Part shown: positions 32,559 through 40,681 of the stretch, piece after piece
Position numbering within the stretch: the stretch's first letter is position 1
How the letters are laid out: every line of letters starts with the position of its first letter
Assembly (NCBI GenBank): GCA_023460035.1
Contig: JAEWRN010000034.1
Coordinates: 1 to 64,000 of the forward strand
DNA from: Bacillota bacterium
GTDB lineage: Bacteria; Bacillota; Clostridia; Oscillospirales; Ruminococcaceae
Reading direction: 5' to 3'
Length of the DNA: 64,000 nt
Translations under genes and position numbers: made by a program
The notes under the pieces: generated by a model
Told to the model about the DNA's origin: nothing
The model's input: only the letters and a program-made list of their open reading frames with translations
Database searches by the model: none

Positions 32559-33608
32559 ATGAAAAAGTCAGTGATTTTGGTGTTGTTTGGCGGGGTTTCC
32601 AGCGAATATGAGGTGTCGCTGCAATCAGCGTATGCAGTGCTTACAAATTTAGATACGGTGCGCTGGGTGGCGCTGCCGGTGGGCATTACCCGCGAGGGCC
32701 GTTGGTTTTATTATACCGGCCCGCTGGATGCTTTGCAGGATGACAGCTGGCACCGCCGGGTGGCAGACCGCCACCCGTGCACCCTGTCACTGGACCGCAA
32801 CCGGCGTGAATTGATGGTGCTGGACGGCACGGCGGCAAGCCGCACGTTTGACGCGGCGTTCCCTGTACTGCACGGCAAAAACGGGGAGGATGGCACCTTG
32901 CAGGGCCTGTTAGAGCTGGCGGGCATCCCGGTGATTGGTTGCGGTACACTTGCCAGCGCGCTTTGCATGGACAAGGTGCGTGCCCACCAGTTGGTTGCCG
33001 CCGCCGGGGTGCGGGTGCCGCGCAGTGCCGCATTTTGCGGGCTGCCGCAAGAAGATGCTTTGTTTGCGGCGGCGCAAACGCTGGGGTACCCGCTTTTTGT
33101 AAAGCCGGTGCGGGCGGGTTCCTCTTTTGGCATTACCCGTGTCACCAGTGAGGACCAGCTTGTCGCGGCGGCACAGCAGGCCACCGCATACGACGGCGAA
33201 ATTGTGCTGGAAGAAGAGATCCCCGGTTTTGAGGTCGGCTGCGCAGTATTAGGCAACGAGCAATTATACACCGGGCAGGTGGATGAAATTGAGCTTGCCG
33301 GTGGTTTTTTTGATTTTGAAGAAAAGTACACGCTAAAAACATCGCAGATTCACTGCCCGGCCCGCATTTCGCCAAAGGTGGCGCAGCAGATTCAGCAGAC
33401 GGCGATGCAGGTGTACCGCATCTTGGGGTGCCGCGCTTTTGCAAGGGTCGATTTGTTTTTGACCCCCGCCGGCGAAATTGTGTTCAATGAAGTAAACACG
33501 ATACCGGGCTTTACCTCCCACAGCCGTTACCCCAATATGATGGCAAAGGCCGACATCAGCTTTGCACAGTTGCTGACGCGCATCTGCGAATTGGGGGTAC
33601 AGGCATGA
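32559..33608 (+). CDS. vanG: VanG-type D-alanine-D-serine ligase
   Basis: A 349-residue ATP-grasp ligase that should make D-Ala-D-Ser for peptidoglycan precursors with low vancomycin affinity. Diagnostic stretches include FGGVSSEYEVSLQSA, AFPVLHGKNGEDGTLQGLLE, FVKPVRAGSSFGIT, the omega-loop region FFDFEEKYTLKT and NEVNTIPGFTSHSRYPNMM. The EKYTLK loop follows the VanG/VanE/VanC class rather than the VanA/B D-lactate class. ATG at 32559 follows AAAGGCGG. Overlaps vanXY by 4 bases (ATGA). Assignment to VanG rests on recalled family sequence; activity is inferred. Confidence 0.9.
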   Translation: MKKSVILVLFGGVSSEYEVSLQSAYAVLTNLDTVRWVALPVGITREGRWFYYTGPLDALQDDSWHRRVADRHPCTLSLDRNRRELMVLDGTAASRTFDAAFPVLHGKNGEDGTLQGLLELAGIPVIGCGTLASALCMDKVRAHQLVAAAGVRVPRSAAFCGLPQEDALFAAAQTLGYPLFVKPVRAGSSFGITRVTSEDQLVAAAQQATAYDGEIVLEEEIPGFEVGCAVLGNEQLYTGQVDEIELAGGFFDFEEKYTLKTSQIHCPARISPKVAQQIQQTAMQVYRILGCRAFARVDLFLTPAGEIVFNEVNTIPGFTSHSRYPNMMAKADISFAQLLTRICELGVQA

Positions 33609-34351
33609 GCACCGTAACACTGCCTTACAGCAAGGTGTACGAGGGCCCGCTGTTGCTGGTCAACCGTGACCACCCTTTACGGCCGGCTGCCACGCAGCCC
33701 AAATTGTTGCCGGTGGGCCAGTATGAGGGCCCGGTGCAGATGGAGTACACGGCTGCAAAGCTGCTGCTGAATTGCCTTGGCGCGGTGGGCGCCACGGCAC
33801 AGGTTGTCACGGTGTCGGGGTGGCGCAGCGGCGGTGAGCAGCAGCAAATATGGGACGATACCCTTGCGCAAAAGGGGCAGGCGTTTACAAACCAGTATGT
33901 GGCGCTGCCGGGTTGCAGCGAGCACCAAAGCGGCCTTGCCATTGACCTTGGGCATGCGGCCGCCACGCTGGATTTTATTCGCCCGGCCTTCCCGTATACC
34001 GGCATTTGTGGAGCGTTTCGCCACAAAGCAATACAATATGGGTTTATTGAACGGTACCAAAAAGGCAAAGAGCAACTGACGGGCATTGCGGCAGAGCCCT
34101 GGCATTTCAGATATGTGGGCGCGCCGCACGCAATGTTAATGCAGCAGTACGGCCTTTGCCTTGAAGAATATCTTGACTTTCTGCGCGCGGCACCCCGCAG
34201 CTGCCAACTGCCAGATGGCCGGGCGGTCACAGTGCGTTACGTTGCGGCGCAAGGGCCGGCTACCCCCATTCAGCTTGCAGGCGGTTGTTGCCAAATCTCC
34301 GGCGACAACGCGGGCGGCTTTGTGGTGACAGAATGGGGGCGCACCGCATGA
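33605..34351 (+). CDS. vanXY: VanXY-type D,D-peptidase
   Basis: A 248-residue zinc peptidase that removes normal D-Ala-D-Ala ends. Zinc ligands and catalytic residues are present: SGWRS (71-75), SEHQSGLAID with His107 and Asp114, and EPWHFRYVG with Glu164 and His167. No signal peptide, so cytoplasmic, as for VanXY. It is coupled by ATGA overlaps to vanG before and vanT after. The C-terminal 40 residues carry a Cys pair (GGCCQISGD) I cannot interpret. Confidence 0.9.
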   Translation: MSTVTLPYSKVYEGPLLLVNRDHPLRPAATQPKLLPVGQYEGPVQMEYTAAKLLLNCLGAVGATAQVVTVSGWRSGGEQQQIWDDTLAQKGQAFTNQYVALPGCSEHQSGLAIDLGHAAATLDFIRPAFPYTGICGAFRHKAIQYGFIERYQKGKEQLTGIAAEPWHFRYVGAPHAMLMQQYGLCLEEYLDFLRAAPRSCQLPDGRAVTVRYVAAQGPATPIQLAGGCCQISGDNAGGFVVTEWGRTA

Positions 34352-36426
34352 GACAGGCAAAAAAGCTGCCCCTGCTGGACGATGCGCGGGTGGCCGCGGC
34401 GATACTGGTCTCGGCAATTCACACTTCACCAATGGTATCGGTGAGTGCCGATGCGGATTTTTGGCTGACAAGGGTACTGGCGCGCCTTGCAGTGCCGTTT
34501 TTCTTTTTGATCACCGGGTATTTCCTTGGCAAAGACCATTGGCGCGGCGCCGGGGCGTTTTGCAAAAAAATGGCGCTGCTGTACCTCGGTGCGGTGTTGC
34601 TGTACCTGCCGCTGAATATTTATAACGGCGGCTTCCCCCTGGGTACGGCGCTGACAAAACTGTTCATTGACGGCACTTTTTATCATTTGTGGTATTTCCC
34701 GGCCGTGATACTCGGGGTTGCATTGGTGTCACTGCTTCGCCGCCTTGGCAATAAGGCCGCATTTGCCGCCGCGGGGCTGTTGTACCTAGTGGGCCTTGGC
34801 GGTGACAGCTATTACAGCCTTTTTGTCAAAGTACCGGTACTAAAAGCTTTTTATGACGGCTGGTTTTCTATTTCGGGCTACACCCGCGGCGGGCTGTTTT
34901 TTGCTCCGCTGTTTTTGCTGCTGGGGGCTGCGGCAGTGCGGCTGCACCGGCGGGTGGCATTGCCCGCGTTTTTGCTGGCCTTTGCCGGCATGACAGCCGA
35001 AGCTTTTTGGCTGCACCAAAGCGGGGTGCAGCGCCACGACAGCATGTATCTGCTATTGCCGCTGTGCGCGGTTTTGCTGTTTTCGCTGCTACTTGGTGGC
35101 AACGCGGGGCGCAACACCCCCGCGCGCAGCTTTGCACTGTGGTTTTACCTTTTGCACCCGTGGGGCATTGTTCTGGTGCGTGGTATCGCAAAAGGGTTGC
35201 GTCTGCAAGGCGTACTGGTAGAAAACAGTGTCATTTACTTTTTGTTGGTGCTATTCATTGGTACGCTGCTCAGTGAAGCCGCCATGCTGTTGGTACCCCC
35301 AAAAGCCGCCCCCACGGCAAGGGCCTGGCGGGAAATTGACCTCGCTGCGCTGCGTGCCAATGCGCTGTTGTTGCAGCGGGCGGCGGGCAGGCGCTGCCGC
35401 CTGATGGCGGTGGTAAAAGCTGATGCTTACGGCCATGGGGCCGGCAAAGTGGCAAAAACCCTGCAAAAACAAGGGGTGCGTGCGTTTGCGGTGGCAAGCC
35501 TTGCAGAGGGCATTCGCCTGCGCTGTGCCGGTATTTGGGGCAGCATTTTAATTTTAGGGTATACCGCACCGGCACAGGCAAATGCCTTGCGCTTTTGGCG
35601 CCTGACACAGACCATCACCGATGCCGGGTATGCAAAAGCTCTCAGCGAGGCGGGGCCCACCGTGCGGGTGCATCTGGCACTGGATACCGGGATGCACCGG
35701 CTGGGCATCCCGGCAGAGGACCACGACACAATACGCAAAATTTATCGGTTGCCGCATTTGCACCTCTGCGGTACCTTTTCTCACCTGTGTGTGTCCGACC
35801 AGCTTACGCCTGCAAGCACGGCATATACCGCGCGGCAGATGACCCTGTTTTATGACACCCTCAGTTGGATGCGCAGCGCAGGCCTTGCCCCCGGCAAAGT
35901 GCACATTCAGGCCAGCTACGGTGCGTTTAACCTGCCCCCGCAGCCCTGCGATTATTTGCGGGCGGGCATTGCTTTGTATGGCGTTTACAGCGATGCCGCG
36001 CCGGTGCAGCGCCGCCTGCCACTGCAGCCGGTACTGACACTGCGGGCACGGGTGGCGGCCGTGCGCACCCTGCATGCGGGCGAAAGTGCGGGGTATGGGC
36101 TGATGTTTACCGCGCAGCGCGAAACACAGCTGTTAACGGTGGCCATTGGCTATGCCGACGGCTTGCCGCGGGGGTATGCCGCGCTGGGGGGCTGCGTGCT
36201 GCTGCACGGCAAACGGCTGCCGGTGGTTGGGCTGGTCTGCATGGATCAGCTGCTGGTTGACGCCACCGATGCAAGCCCGGTGCAAAGCGGGGACATCGTC
36301 ACGGTTTTTGGCAAAGAGGGTGGCGAAGAGCTGCCCGCGCAGCAGGTGGCAGCGCAATGCGGCATGATTACCAACGAGCTGCTGGCGGGGCTGGGCAGCC
36401 GCTTGGGGCTGGTGTACCGGGGGTGA
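34348..36426 (+). CDS. vanT: VanT-type membrane serine racemase
   Basis: A 692-residue fusion: residues 1 to about 315 are an acyltransferase-3-like membrane domain with ten or so helices, and residues about 325-690 are a PLP alanine/serine racemase. The PLP lysine is Lys357 in VVKADAYGHG; the racemase Tyr region GIALYGVY and CMDQLLVD follow. It supplies D-serine to VanG. Starts by ATGA overlap with vanXY. Length and domain order match VanT of VanC/VanG clusters. Confidence 0.92.
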   Translation: MRQAKKLPLLDDARVAAAILVSAIHTSPMVSVSADADFWLTRVLARLAVPFFFLITGYFLGKDHWRGAGAFCKKMALLYLGAVLLYLPLNIYNGGFPLGTALTKLFIDGTFYHLWYFPAVILGVALVSLLRRLGNKAAFAAAGLLYLVGLGGDSYYSLFVKVPVLKAFYDGWFSISGYTRGGLFFAPLFLLLGAAAVRLHRRVALPAFLLAFAGMTAEAFWLHQSGVQRHDSMYLLLPLCAVLLFSLLLGGNAGRNTPARSFALWFYLLHPWGIVLVRGIAKGLRLQGVLVENSVIYFLLVLFIGTLLSEAAMLLVPPKAAPTARAWREIDLAALRANALLLQRAAGRRCRLMAVVKADAYGHGAGKVAKTLQKQGVRAFAVASLAEGIRLRCAGIWGSILILGYTAPAQANALRFWRLTQTITDAGYAKALSEAGPTVRVHLALDTGMHRLGIPAEDHDTIRKIYRLPHLHLCGTFSHLCVSDQLTPASTAYTARQMTLFYDTLSWMRSAGLAPGKVHIQASYGAFNLPPQPCDYLRAGIALYGVYSDAAPVQRRLPLQPVLTLRARVAAVRTLHAGESAGYGLMFTAQRETQLLTVAIGYADGLPRGYAALGGCVLLHGKRLPVVGLVCMDQLLVDATDASPVQSGDIVTVFGKEGGEELPAQQVAAQCGMITNELLAGLGSRLGLVYRG

Positions 36427-36432
36427 TACCAA

Positions 36433-36846
36433 ATGAAAACCTGTTTTTTGCTGGTGGTAGATGGCGATACCCCAACCCGGGGTGACTTGCTGCGTCATTT
36501 GCCTGCGGGGGTGGTGTTACAAGAGCTTTCCGCGCCAAAGATGGGGGCGGCGCAAAAGGCAGAATTACAGCTTGATACAGCGCGGCGCTGTGTGCACAAA
36601 GGCGGTAGCCAAATTACGCTGACCCATGCAGAATACCGGTTGCTTTGCCTGCTTGCCGCACAGCCGGGCAGGGTATGGGGCAAAGAACAGCTCTACCGGC
36701 AGCTGTGGCAGCAACAGGGCGGGTCCAGCGCACGCGCCATCTGGAACCTTGTTTACCGTTTGCGCCGTAAAATAGAGGACGACCCCGCCGTACCGCATTA
36801 CCTGCGCACTGCCGGCGGTGGGTATCAGTTGGTGTTAAAACCATAA
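36433..36846 (+). CDS. Receiver-less OmpR-type DNA-binding protein (response-regulator remnant)
   Basis: A 137-residue protein. Residues about 45-137 are a complete winged-helix domain (LTHAEYRLLCLLAAQPGRVW, RAIWNLVYRLRRKIEDD, YLRTAGGGYQL). The first 40 residues (FLLVVDGDTPTRGDLL) look like a receiver start from which the phospho-acceptor strand and most of the fold are gone. It follows vanT by 6 bases and was probably co-transcribed. It may be a decayed second regulator or a phosphorylation-independent modulator of the van promoter. It is unlike VanU, the XRE protein of enterococcal vanG operons. Confidence 0.78.
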   Translation: MKTCFLLVVDGDTPTRGDLLRHLPAGVVLQELSAPKMGAAQKAELQLDTARRCVHKGGSQITLTHAEYRLLCLLAAQPGRVWGKEQLYRQLWQQQGGSSARAIWNLVYRLRRKIEDDPAVPHYLRTAGGGYQLVLKP

Positions 36847-36848
36847 AC

Positions 36849-36880
36849 AAAAGCCGTGCAACAACGCTGCACGGCTTTTA
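36849..36880. terminator. Terminator of the van operon
   Basis: Perfect 12-bp stem AAAAGCCGTGCA/TGCACGGCTTTT with 7-base loop, ending in T-run. Works in both directions and also closes the convergent aminotransferase gene. Confidence 0.85.
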
Positions 36881-36927
36881 CTGCTTTTTTGTAAGGGGGT
36901 AAGCAAAACAAGGGCAAAGGCCTTTTG

Positions 36928-38049
36928 TCAAAGCGTTTGCAAAAATTCGCCCAGCTTTGCAAGGCCGTCCTGCAATTCTTTGGTGCTGCAAGCATAGCCA
37001 ATGCGCATTGAATGAGGCTCTTCAAAGCAGTCGCCAGGGGTCAGCAACGCGCCGGTGGTGTCCAGTAACTGCTTGCAAAACGCATAAGAATCTAAATCAA
37101 CATCATAATAAAGCAGTGCGGTCGTGCCGGCCTGTGGGCGCACATAGCTGATGTGCGGCTGTGCGGCAACCCAGGCGTCCAGCAGGGCCAGGTTTGTTTG
37201 CACCAGTGCGCGGTTGCGCGCCAGCAACTGCGGGGCATGGGCCAGCGCAATGGCCGCAATTTCCTCGTCAAACATAGCGCAGCTGATCAGCGTGTAATCC
37301 CGGTGCGACAGGCAGGCCTTGCGCACGGCTTCGCTTTTTGTCGCAAGCCAGCCAAGCCGCAGCCCGGCAAGCGAAAATGCTTTGGACATGCTGCCAATCG
37401 CGATGCCCTTGTCGTACAGATCTACGATGGATTCCATCCACTCGCCACTTTGGGTCAGCGGGCGGTAGACTTCGTCACACAGCAGGTAGGCCCCGCAGCT
37501 TTGTGCAATGGCGACAATGCCTTGCAGGGTGTCGCTGCTCATCAGCGCGCCGCTGGGGTTATTGGGGTTGTTGATGCAGATCAGCTTCGTACGCGGGCTG
37601 ACCAGCTGTTTCAGCTCGTCAAGGTCGGGCTGAAAGCCGTTTTCCTTTTTCAGGCGCAGCAGCTTTACCGTGGCGCCAATCGACTCGGGGATCGAGTATA
37701 ACTGCTGGTAGGTGGGGATCACCGAAACCACTTCATCGCCCGGCTCTACCAAAGAGGAGATGACAAGGTGGTTTGCGCCCGCCGCGCCGTGGGTGGGGAT
37801 GATGTCCGCCGGGGTGACGGTGCGGTACAGCCCGCAGATGCCGCTCAAAAAGTCCGGGTGGCCTTCAATGTGGCCATAGGTCAGGCGCTTTGCCGAAAAG
37901 GCTTGCCAAAACGCAGCGGCATCCACCCCGCACAGCGCGAACAGCTGTTGCAGCGAAACCGAGTCTGAGCAGGTTTCGGCAATGTTGTACGTGGCTTGTG
38001 TCTCATAGGCGTTCATCCACTCTTCTACTTTAAATTCTTTGATTTTCAT
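36928..38049 (-). CDS. PLP-dependent class I/II aminotransferase
   Basis: A 373-residue fold-type I enzyme. PLP motifs: INNPNNPSGALM with the Asn that contacts the cofactor, Asp/Tyr in LCDEVYRPL, and Schiff-base Lys in SMSKAFSLAGLRLGW. Substrate specificity cannot be read from sequence; family members include Asp, aromatic and C-S lyase-type enzymes. ATG at 38049 follows GGAGGACGCAG. The gene lies behind a leader with an intrinsic terminator and possible leader peptide, so it is likely attenuated by an amino acid or similar signal. Confidence 0.88.
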   Translation of the reverse strand: MKIKEFKVEEWMNAYETQATYNIAETCSDSVSLQQLFALCGVDAAAFWQAFSAKRLTYGHIEGHPDFLSGICGLYRTVTPADIIPTHGAAGANHLVISSLVEPGDEVVSVIPTYQQLYSIPESIGATVKLLRLKKENGFQPDLDELKQLVSPRTKLICINNPNNPSGALMSSDTLQGIVAIAQSCGAYLLCDEVYRPLTQSGEWMESIVDLYDKGIAIGSMSKAFSLAGLRLGWLATKSEAVRKACLSHRDYTLISCAMFDEEIAAIALAHAPQLLARNRALVQTNLALLDAWVAAQPHISYVRPQAGTTALLYYDVDLDSYAFCKQLLDTTGALLTPGDCFEEPHSMRIGYACSTKELQDGLAKLGEFLQTL

Positions 38050-38064
38050 TCTGCGTCCTCCCTT

Positions 38065-38117
38065 AAAAAAAGTGCCCAAACCCATACCTTTAAAACCTGC
38101 GGCTGGGTTTGAGCACT
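38065..38117 (-). promoter_or_regulatory. Leader terminator (attenuator) of the aminotransferase gene
   Basis: On the minus strand a 14-bp stem (38117-38104 with 38084-38071, one G-U pair) is followed by seven T and then directly by the ribosome site GGGAGGACGCAG. A transcript from the TATAAT at 38181 would meet this terminator before the gene. It implies conditional read-through. No known riboswitch core was recognised in the preceding 50 nt. Confidence 0.68.
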
Positions 38118-38131
38118 TGTTGCATCTTCAT
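38090..38131 (-). CDS. Possible leader peptide, 13 residues
   Basis: ATG at 38131 opens a frame MKMQQVLKPSRRF that stops at 38090 inside the terminator loop. The position relative to the hairpin resembles a peptide-attenuation leader. The ribosome site is poor and no strong run of one amino acid is present apart from Arg-Arg, so this is tentative. Confidence 0.25.
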   Translation of the reverse strand: MKMQQVLKPSRRF

Positions 38132-38175
38132 CCGGTGACAAAGAAAAGTGTAAATATTCAATTTGCAATGGGTAT

Positions 38176-38203
38176 ATTATAGCATAAGACGGCAAAAATG
38201 CAA
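38176..38203 (-). promoter_or_regulatory. Promoter of the aminotransferase leader
   Basis: On the minus strand TTGCAT (38203-38198), 16-bp spacer, TATAAT (38181-38176). The transcript starts near 38168, giving a leader of about 120 nt. Confidence 0.6.
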
Positions 38204-38248
38204 CAAAAAATTTATGATTATACAATTTTAAAAAGCAGGGAATAATTA

Positions 38249-38277
38249 TTGACATATGTCATAAATAGAGGTATGCT
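38249..38277 (+). promoter_or_regulatory. Promoter with TGACATATGTCA palindrome
   Basis: TTGACA (38249-38254), 17-bp spacer, TATGCT (38272-38277). The -35 is part of a perfect 12-bp palindrome TGACATATGTCA (38250-38261), extended by TTAT/TAA on the flanks. Likely an operator for a dimeric redox or metal regulator of the NifX-like gene. Confidence 0.6.
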
Positions 38278-38355
38278 GAAACCAGTACAAATGTCAATGG
38301 GCAGGTGCGCGGTCAGCCCGCCGGTGTGCCCGCAGCAGAAAGGATGAACAGGCAA

Positions 38356-38748
38356 ATGAAAATTGCAGCAACGTATGAGGATGGTAAAATTTTTCAGCAC
38401 TTTGGCCACAGTGAAAATTTTAAAGTGTATGACGTGGAGGGTGGCAAGGTAACAGGGGCAATCGTGGTGAATACGAACGGCAGCGGCCATGGTGCATTGG
38501 CCGGCCTTTTGAAAAACCTGCAAGTAGAAACCCTAATTTGTGGCGGCATTGGCGGCGGCGCTATTGAGGCGCTGGGCAGTGCGGGCATTAAGGTGCACGC
38601 CGGTGTTTCTGGTGATGCAGATGCGGCGGTGGCGCAGCTTTTGGCGGGTACCCTGGTAGCTTCGGCACAGGCAAACTGTGACCACCACGCGCACGAGCAT
38701 CATGGCGGCAGCTGTGGTGAGCACGGCTGCGGTCATCACGGCAACTAA
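38356..38748 (+). CDS. NifX/NafY-type cofactor-binding protein with His/Cys-rich tail
   Basis: A 130-residue protein. Residues 1 to about 105 form the dinitrogenase iron-molybdenum cofactor domain (MKIAATYEDGKIFQHFGHSENF, GGIGGGAIEAL). The tail is a metal-binding segment with nine His and three Cys (CDHHAHEHHGGSCGEH then GCGHHGN). No nitrogenase gene is nearby; stand-alone members of this family occur in anaerobes and are thought to bind or carry Fe-S or Mo/Fe clusters. I chose ATG 38356, in-frame with ATG 38344. The tail suggests zinc, nickel or iron storage. Confidence 0.82.
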   Translation: MKIAATYEDGKIFQHFGHSENFKVYDVEGGKVTGAIVVNTNGSGHGALAGLLKNLQVETLICGGIGGGAIEALGSAGIKVHAGVSGDADAAVAQLLAGTLVASAQANCDHHAHEHHGGSCGEHGCGHHGN

Positions 38749-38764
38749 AAACAAATGTCTGTAA

Positions 38765-38793
38765 AAACCCGCCGGTTGCCCGGCGGGTTTTTT
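38765..38793 (+). terminator. Terminator after the NifX-like gene
   Basis: Perfect 11-bp stem AAACCCGCCGG/CCGGCGGGTTT, 4-base loop, six T. Confidence 0.85.
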
Positions 38794-38874
38794 GTACAGC
38801 AATATCATGCAAGACTTTTGCGTCGCGGTGTGTTAAAATTTTGCTAGCAAATCAAAAAGGGGGGCGGCAGGCAC

Positions 38875-39723
38875 ATGAAACGGGAATTGCGCATGGTGCG
38901 GTTTGATGCACAGCTGCGGCTGGAAGCATACCATTTTCAAGGCCTGCTGCAAAAATTTCCGCCGCATTTTCACGATTATTATGTCATCGGCTATATTGAA
39001 AGCGGCAAGCGCAGCATGCAGTGTAACGGGGTACAGTACACGCTGGCCGCCGGTGATATGGTGCTGTTTAACCCCGGTGACGTGCACGCCTGTGCACCGG
39101 TAGATGGCCGCGCCATGGGGTATTGCAACTTAAACATTCCACCTAAAGTACTGCAACAGGCCGCGTTTGAAATTACCGGGCGGCGGCAGATGCCGCACTT
39201 TGGCAGGCAGGTGCTGTTTCGCAGTGAACTGGTGCCTCTGCTGCGCGAGGTGCATGGTATGGTGCTGAAAGGCGAGCAGGATTTTCACAAAGAAGAACTG
39301 TTTTACTTTTTGCTCAGCCAGCTGCTGGAAGAAAGCGCCCCGGCAATACCGCAAGCCGCCGCGGCGGCACAGGTACAGGCAGTGTGCGATTATTTAGACC
39401 AGAATTACAGTGAAACAATCACGCTGCAACAGCTAAGTGAACTTACGGGCTGGAGCAAATACCACCTGCTGCGCACCTTCACAAGGCAAAAGGATATTAC
39501 CCCGTATAGCTATTTAGAAACCGTGCGGGTGGCACAGGCAAAACGCCTGTTGGTAGAGGGTGTTTGCCCCATGGATGCCGCCTTGCGCACCGGTTTTTCA
39601 GACCAAAGCCATTTTTCTAACTTTTTTAAAAAGTTCATCGGCTTGACCCCGGGGCAATACCAAAGTGTGTTTCGCAAAGAAGCCGGGCCGCCGGCAACCG
39701 CAATGTCAAACAAAGAGGAGTAA
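38875..39723 (+). CDS. AraC-family transcriptional regulator with cupin sensor
   Basis: A 282-residue regulator. N-terminal cupin (about 15-110) with PPHFHDYYVIGYIESG and LAAGDMVLFNPGDVHAC, the metal/ligand-binding barrel; C-terminal AraC HTH pair (about 165-268) with LQQLSELTGWSKYHLLRTF and GFSDQSHFSNFFKKFIGLTPGQ. ATG preceded by GGGGGGCGG. Eight bases ahead of the DUF2000 gene, so probably regulates itself and that partner. Inducer unknown. Confidence 0.9.
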   Translation: MKRELRMVRFDAQLRLEAYHFQGLLQKFPPHFHDYYVIGYIESGKRSMQCNGVQYTLAAGDMVLFNPGDVHACAPVDGRAMGYCNLNIPPKVLQQAAFEITGRRQMPHFGRQVLFRSELVPLLREVHGMVLKGEQDFHKEELFYFLLSQLLEESAPAIPQAAAAAQVQAVCDYLDQNYSETITLQQLSELTGWSKYHLLRTFTRQKDITPYSYLETVRVAQAKRLLVEGVCPMDAALRTGFSDQSHFSNFFKKFIGLTPGQYQSVFRKEAGPPATAMSNKEE

Positions 39724-39730
39724 AAAGCGA

Positions 39731-40156
39731 ATGGATACGACCGAAAAAAAGTGTGTGATGGTGATTGACGAAGAGCTGCCGGCCGGGGTAATAGGGAACA
39801 CCTGTGCGATACTGGGCGCGACGTTGGGCAAACAACTGCCCCAGCATATCGGCGAGGATGTGACAGACGGCAGCGGCAACAGCCACATGGGCATTATTGA
39901 TCTGCCGGTAGTGCTGCTGAAAGGCAATAAGCCGCTGCTGCAAACGCTGCGCCAACGGCTGTACGAGGAAGAAGCGTTTGCAGATTTGATGGTCGTCGAT
40001 TTTTCTGACATTGCACAAAGCTGCAATGTGTACAGCGAATACCGCGCAAAAGCGGCGCGGGTACCGGCCGAAGCCCATATCTACCGCGGCATTGCGCTGT
40101 ATGGCGATAAAAAGAAGGTTAACCGGCTCACCGGGGCCCTTGGGCTTTTGCGGTAA
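39731..40156 (+). CDS. DUF2000-family protein
   Basis: A 141-residue cytoplasmic protein beginning KKCVMVIDEELPAGVIGNTCAILGATLG, the hallmark of DUF2000, and ending KKKVNRLTGALGLLR. The family has a peptidyl-tRNA hydrolase-like fold but no established function; members commonly neighbour AraC regulators, as here. ATG 39731 follows GAGGAG of the previous gene's end. Terminated by the hairpin at 40183. Confidence 0.82.
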   Translation: MDTTEKKCVMVIDEELPAGVIGNTCAILGATLGKQLPQHIGEDVTDGSGNSHMGIIDLPVVLLKGNKPLLQTLRQRLYEEEAFADLMVVDFSDIAQSCNVYSEYRAKAARVPAEAHIYRGIALYGDKKKVNRLTGALGLLR

Positions 40157-40182
40157 GCGACGGTAAACAGATTAAAAATAAG

Positions 40183-40224
40183 CAAAGCAGGGGCCCGCGC
40201 ATTGCGGGCCCCTGCTTTGTTTTT
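40183..40224. terminator. Bidirectional terminator
   Basis: Perfect 16-bp stem (40183-40198 with 40204-40219) with 5-base loop, then TTTTT. Shared with the convergent rhodanese gene. Confidence 0.85.
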
Positions 40225-40247
40225 GAGAGAAAATAAGGGGCGACAGA

Positions 40248-40610
40248 TCAGCTGCCCCGTACAATTTGGTACGGCCAGTTCATAATGCCGCCAAAATCAT
40301 AAACATTTTTATAGCCCAGGGCAGACAGCTTGCGGGCCGCCTGCCGGCTGCGCACACCGGAATGGCAATGCACCAGCAATACCGCGTCAAGGTCGGGCAG
40401 GGCCTTGGGCTGGCGTGAGCCAATTGATTCGTTGGGTACGAGAACAGAGCCGGGGATATGCCCCGCGGCATATTCTTCCGGCTGCCGAACGTCCACGACC
40501 GTCACGCCGCCTTTATCTATCATTTCTTTTGCTTTTTGAGGGGTGATGCGCTGGGGGCCGCCCTCAGCAGAAGCACCACTGAATAAATTACCAAATACAT
40601 TTAAATTCAA
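40248..40610 (-). CDS. Single-domain rhodanese (sulfurtransferase)
   Basis: A 120-residue rhodanese with active-site Cys in HCHSGVRSRQ and the signatures VTVVDVRQPEEYAAGHIPG and GGIMNWP. It should carry persulfide sulfur in the cytoplasm. I chose TTG at 40610 behind GGGAGG; the ATG at 40634 lies upstream of that ribosome site and the nearby ATG at about 40600 is out of frame. Promoter and PerR-like box upstream suggest peroxide or metal control. Confidence 0.87.
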   Translation of the reverse strand: MNLNVFGNLFSGASAEGGPQRITPQKAKEMIDKGGVTVVDVRQPEEYAAGHIPGSVLVPNESIGSRQPKALPDLDAVLLVHCHSGVRSRQAARKLSALGYKNVYDFGGIMNWPYQIVRGS

Positions 40611-40643
40611 AGTAAGTCGCCTCCCATACTGCAACTATATTGT

Positions 40644-40681
40644 TTACAGTTTATGCTGTAATTATAATTATTACAGTACAG
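40644..40681. promoter_or_regulatory. PerR-like box and CTGTAA half-sites
   Basis: TTATAATTATTACAG at 40662-40676 matches the PerR consensus TTATAATnATTATAA at 12 of 14 defined bases. Nested in it, CTGTAAT/ATTACAG (40656-40662, 40670-40676) is a perfect inverted repeat, and further TTACAG and TACAG half-sites lie at 40644 and 40677. All overlap the -10 of the rhodanese promoter. Confidence 0.6.

Noticed and set aside
36433..36846. VanU-type activator after vanT
   Set aside because: VanU is a small XRE-type HTH protein; this is a winged-helix OmpR domain.
38065..38181. Known riboswitch class (SAM, glycine, THF or preQ1) in the aminotransferase leader
   Set aside because: None of the conserved cores I know could be found in the ~50 nt before the terminator.
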